Source: Kluyvera sp040932435 (GTDB taxonomy: Bacteria > Pseudomonadota > Gammaproteobacteria > Enterobacterales > Enterobacteriaceae). Taken from it: a stretch of DNA of 64,000 bases. The position numbers and the translations under genes are program-made. The stretch is from NCBI RefSeq assembly GCF_040932435.1, contig NZ_JBFQGA010000004.1:186001-250000 (forward strand), given 5' to 3'. This document shows positions 61,747 through 64,000 of this stretch, piece after piece. Below the pieces are notes generated by a model that searched no databases, had not been told where the DNA came from, and worked only from the letters and a program-made list of their open reading frames with translations. Within the stretch, counting starts at the first letter, position 1, and each line of letters opens with the position of its first letter.

Positions 61747-62801
61747 TATCGCGCCTTCTCGCGTTGCAACAATGCCGCCTTACGCGCCACGCCCCAGCGG
61801 TAGCCAGAAAGCGCGCCATCCCCTCTCACCACCCGGTGGCAAGGTACCAGAATAGCCAAACGATTTGCTGCACAGGCGCTGGCGACCGCACGCACGGCTT
61901 TCGGCTTGCCGATGCTTTGTGCCACTTGCTGATAGCTGCGCGTTTCTCCCGCCGGGATAGCGCGTAAAGCATGCCACACCTGCTGTTGGAATGCGGTCCC
62001 ACGAATATCTAAAGGCAATGATAACGTAGACGAAGGTTGATTGAGGCTGGCGACGACATCGGCAATCTGCTGGTTAAAGGCGCTCTCCGCCAGCCTAAAT
62101 TCTGCTGCCGGGAAGCTGCGCTGTAATTCGTCTACCAGTGCTTCTTCATTATCTCCAAGCAATACCGCACAAACGCCGCGTTCACTTATCGCCACCAAGC
62201 AGCGCCCCAGTGAGCACTCACCTGTCGCATAGTGTATTTGCGTCGCCTTCCCGCCCTGCCGATAGGTTTTCGCCTGCATTCCGAGCATTTCATCGGCATG
62301 TCGATAGTAGCTACTGCTGGTCGGGAATCCCGCCGCCAGCACCGCCTGAGTGACGGATTCTCCTTCACTTAACGACTCACGCAATCGGCGTGCTCGCCAC
62401 GCCTGCTGCCAGGCTTTCGGTGTCATGCCGGTGACTGATTTAAACATACGGTGAAAATGATAAGGGCTGACAGCGACCGCGAGAGCGAGCGCATCAAGAG
62501 TCACCGGCGCTTCCTGCTCCAGCAATCGGCAAGCATAGGCGACTTTGTCGATTTTCTGCTGCTCGGGGGCAAGCGCATCGGGCTGGCAACGTTTGCACGG
62601 GCGAAAGCCTGCGGCCTCTGCTGCGTTCGTATCGGGATAAAAACGGACGTTTTGTCGCAGCGCATGACGCGCGCGACAGGATGGACGGCAAAAAATGCCG
62701 GTGGTTTGGACGGCAAAGACAAATTGACCGTCGGCGCTGGCGTCGCGATTAAGCACCGCTTGCCAGCGATCTTCATCGGTAAGTAACGTATGAGATGTCA
62801 T
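61746..62801 (-). CDS. ada: Adaptive response regulator/methyltransferase Ada
   Basis: A 351-residue bifunctional protein. The N-terminal domain has the zinc/methyl-acceptor cysteines C38, C42, C69 and C72 (FCRPSCRARH and PCKRC), where C38 accepts phosphotriester methyls and switches Ada into an activator. An AraC-type helix-turn-helix follows (about 90-180). The C-terminal O6-methylguanine transferase domain has the acceptor C321 in LVPCHRVVRG. All five cysteines match E. coli numbering. An Ada box lies upstream. E. coli Ada is 354 residues. Confidence 0.97.
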   Translation of the reverse strand: MTSHTLLTDEDRWQAVLNRDASADGQFVFAVQTTGIFCRPSCRARHALRQNVRFYPDTNAAEAAGFRPCKRCQPDALAPEQQKIDKVAYACRLLEQEAPVTLDALALAVAVSPYHFHRMFKSVTGMTPKAWQQAWRARRLRESLSEGESVTQAVLAAGFPTSSSYYRHADEMLGMQAKTYRQGGKATQIHYATGECSLGRCLVAISERGVCAVLLGDNEEALVDELQRSFPAAEFRLAESAFNQQIADVVASLNQPSSTLSLPLDIRGTAFQQQVWHALRAIPAGETRSYQQVAQSIGKPKAVRAVASACAANRLAILVPCHRVVRGDGALSGYRWGVARKAALLQREKAR

Positions 62802-62867
62802 AACAGGCTCCTCCCTTTAGTGTAACCATCACTGTGCCCAAAGGGAGGAATTAAAAAACCCGCAATC

Positions 62868-62880
62868 TTGCTTTTTAATT
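62868..62880 (-). promoter_or_regulatory. Ada box upstream of ada
   Basis: On the minus strand AAT-N6-GCAA, the A-box and B-box of the methylated-Ada target, is exactly spaced. It lies about 67 bp upstream of the ada ATG and overlaps the apbE stop codon (62875-62877). A weak -10 (TACACT, 62819-62824) without a good -35 fits activator dependence. Confidence 0.8.
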
Positions 62881-63927
62881 TTTCCCGCCGACTAGGAAGG
62901 CCTGAAACTGGGGCGACATCCACGTTTTAAACCCGTCACCTTCTTTCATAATCATATACACCGCCAGCCCCTGTTCGCGCACAACCTGCTGAGCTTTTTG
63001 CGGGCCTAATACCATCAGACCGGTATCCCAACCGTCGGCTTCCAGAGCGGTTGGCGCAATCACGGTGACCGAAACCAGTTTATGGTTGATAGGCCGTCCG
63101 GTTTGCGGGTCGATAACGTGCGAGATCCGCTGACCATCCAACTCATAGTAGTTGCGATAGCTGCCGGATGTACTGATACCGTGACCGTTGATATCAACCA
63201 TGGCCTGCACCGCATTTTCTCGGTCCGTTGGTTTCTGGATAGCCACTCGCCACGGCTGACCGTCAGCATTCAGACCACGGCTGACCAACGCGCCGCCAAC
63301 CGAAACCAGATAGCGGGAGATCCCTTCTTCGATCATCAACTGCGCCAGATGATCGGCGGCATATCCCTCACCGACGGTAGAAAGATCAACATACAGGTCG
63401 GGGATCGATTTTTGCAGATACTGTCTGCCTGCACGGTTGATAACCGAGAGGAACGCCAGCCCGGTTCGCGCTTTGGCGGCATCAATTTGCGCCTCGGTCG
63501 GTGTTTTGACCGGCTGCTTATCTGGGCCGAACCCCCACAGATTCACCAGCGGGCCGACGGTTATATCCATCGCCCCTTGGGTTTTATAGCCGATACGCAG
63601 CGACTCGGTGACGATATCTGCCATCGCTTCGCTGACCGGCCACGGGGTCATGCTATTTGAATGATTAAATCGCATCAGCGCTGAATCATTTTTCCAGGTC
63701 GATAGGAGCTGATCGTCACCATCGAGCAGTTTTTGCACCTTTTGGCGTAACTCATCGGCCCGCGCGTTATCGATACCAACAACGCTAACCCGCCAGAAAG
63801 TCCCCATCGTTTTGCCTTCCAGCACAGTTGCTGTCGCTTTTGGCGCAACCGGGGTGCTGGCGTTATCACAGCCCGTCACTAATAGAACGACGCTTATCAG
63901 CGCCACACGTAAAAAAGTCATTTCCAT
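62875..63927 (-). CDS. apbE: FAD:protein FMN transferase ApbE
   Basis: A 350-residue periplasmic lipoprotein that covalently attaches FMN to threonine residues of target proteins such as NqrB/RnfG. The signal peptide ends in the lipobox LVTGC (C20), followed by GKTMGTFWRVSV, the YVDLSTVGEGYAADHLAQLM motif, SVGGALVSRG, and the C-terminal metal-binding DGWDTGLMVLG segment. E. coli ApbE is 351 residues. It ends 73 bp before ada on the same strand, and its stop codon lies inside the Ada box. Confidence 0.95.
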   Translation of the reverse strand: MEMTFLRVALISVVLLVTGCDNASTPVAPKATATVLEGKTMGTFWRVSVVGIDNARADELRQKVQKLLDGDDQLLSTWKNDSALMRFNHSNSMTPWPVSEAMADIVTESLRIGYKTQGAMDITVGPLVNLWGFGPDKQPVKTPTEAQIDAAKARTGLAFLSVINRAGRQYLQKSIPDLYVDLSTVGEGYAADHLAQLMIEEGISRYLVSVGGALVSRGLNADGQPWRVAIQKPTDRENAVQAMVDINGHGISTSGSYRNYYELDGQRISHVIDPQTGRPINHKLVSVTVIAPTALEADGWDTGLMVLGPQKAQQVVREQGLAVYMIMKEGDGFKTWMSPQFQAFLVGGKN

Positions 63928-64000
63928 CCGTTATTACCCTCCTGCAATCGGCGCAAGAGTACACTAATTGATTAAATTTCGGCACAAAAAAAGGGGCCAT

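Noticed and set aside
63983..64000. Possible half of a terminator at the right edge
   Set aside because: Only one arm (an A-run followed by GGGGCCAT) lies in the window, so pairing cannot be verified.
1..64000. CRISPR arrays, rRNA genes, insertion sequences, riboswitches
   Set aside because: No regularly spaced direct repeats, rRNA signatures, transposase genes or recognisable aptamer cores were seen.

Overview
The window is core chromosome from a member of the Enterobacteriaceae. Gene content, order and protein sequences follow the Escherichia coli K-12 segment from mgl through yei/yej to ada-apbE almost gene for gene. Several differences show that it is not E. coli itself: a uxuA beside yeiQ, a blc lipocalin and a DUF523-DUF1722 protein between radD and rplY, no narP-ccm-nap block between proL and eco, and a SulP-type transporter plus an MgtE magnesium transporter between mqo and yojI. 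I cannot name the genus from sequence alone. Base composition is even and moderately GC-rich, except for a visibly AT-rich patch at about 51.85-53.58 kb.

Layout. 1-4.7 kb: galactose uptake (mglC partial, mglA, mglB) and its repressor galS, with an intact CRP site and gal operators. 4.7-13.7 kb: yeiB-folE, the S-formylglutathione hydrolase yeiG, the siderophore receptor cirA behind a Fur box, the lysine permease lysP, and the divergent pair yeiE/yeiH. 13.8-22.1 kb: nfo, then two parallel nucleoside-salvage modules (yeiI kinase, nupX transporter and rihB hydrolase; psuK kinase, psuG glycosidase and a second transporter) with the CRP/FNR-family regulator yeiL between them. 22.4-26.2 kb: the fructose PTS operon fruBKA behind two Cra boxes. 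26.5-34.5 kb: setB, yeiW, efpL, a divergent hexuronate pair uxuA/yeiQ, yeiR, lpxT and mepS. 34.7-42.2 kb: the phosphodiesterase pdeN, the peptide ABC operon yejABEF and yejG. 42.5-51.9 kb: rsuA-bcr, radD, blc, the DUF523-DUF1722 gene, rplY, yejK, yejL-yejM and a tRNA-Pro(GGG).

51.9-53.9 kb is the accessory island: a compact minus-strand operon of four short genes with overlapping or nearly touching ends. They encode a membrane protein, a secreted protein with a His/Gly/Asn/Ser-rich tail, a secreted four-cysteine protein and a 34-residue hydrophobic peptide. A separate 95-residue gene follows. I recognise none of the five, and this is the best candidate for something undescribed. 54.1-64 kb: ecotin, mqo, the SulP and MgtE transporters, yojI, the adaptive-response operon ada-alkB behind an Ada box, and apbE.

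The genes mostly serve sugar and nucleoside uptake, envelope maintenance (mepS, lpxT, yejM, blc, eco) and DNA repair (nfo, radD, ada, alkB). No phage, insertion sequence, CRISPR array or replication origin was found. Comparisons with E. coli rest on remembered gene order and protein lengths, not on a search.
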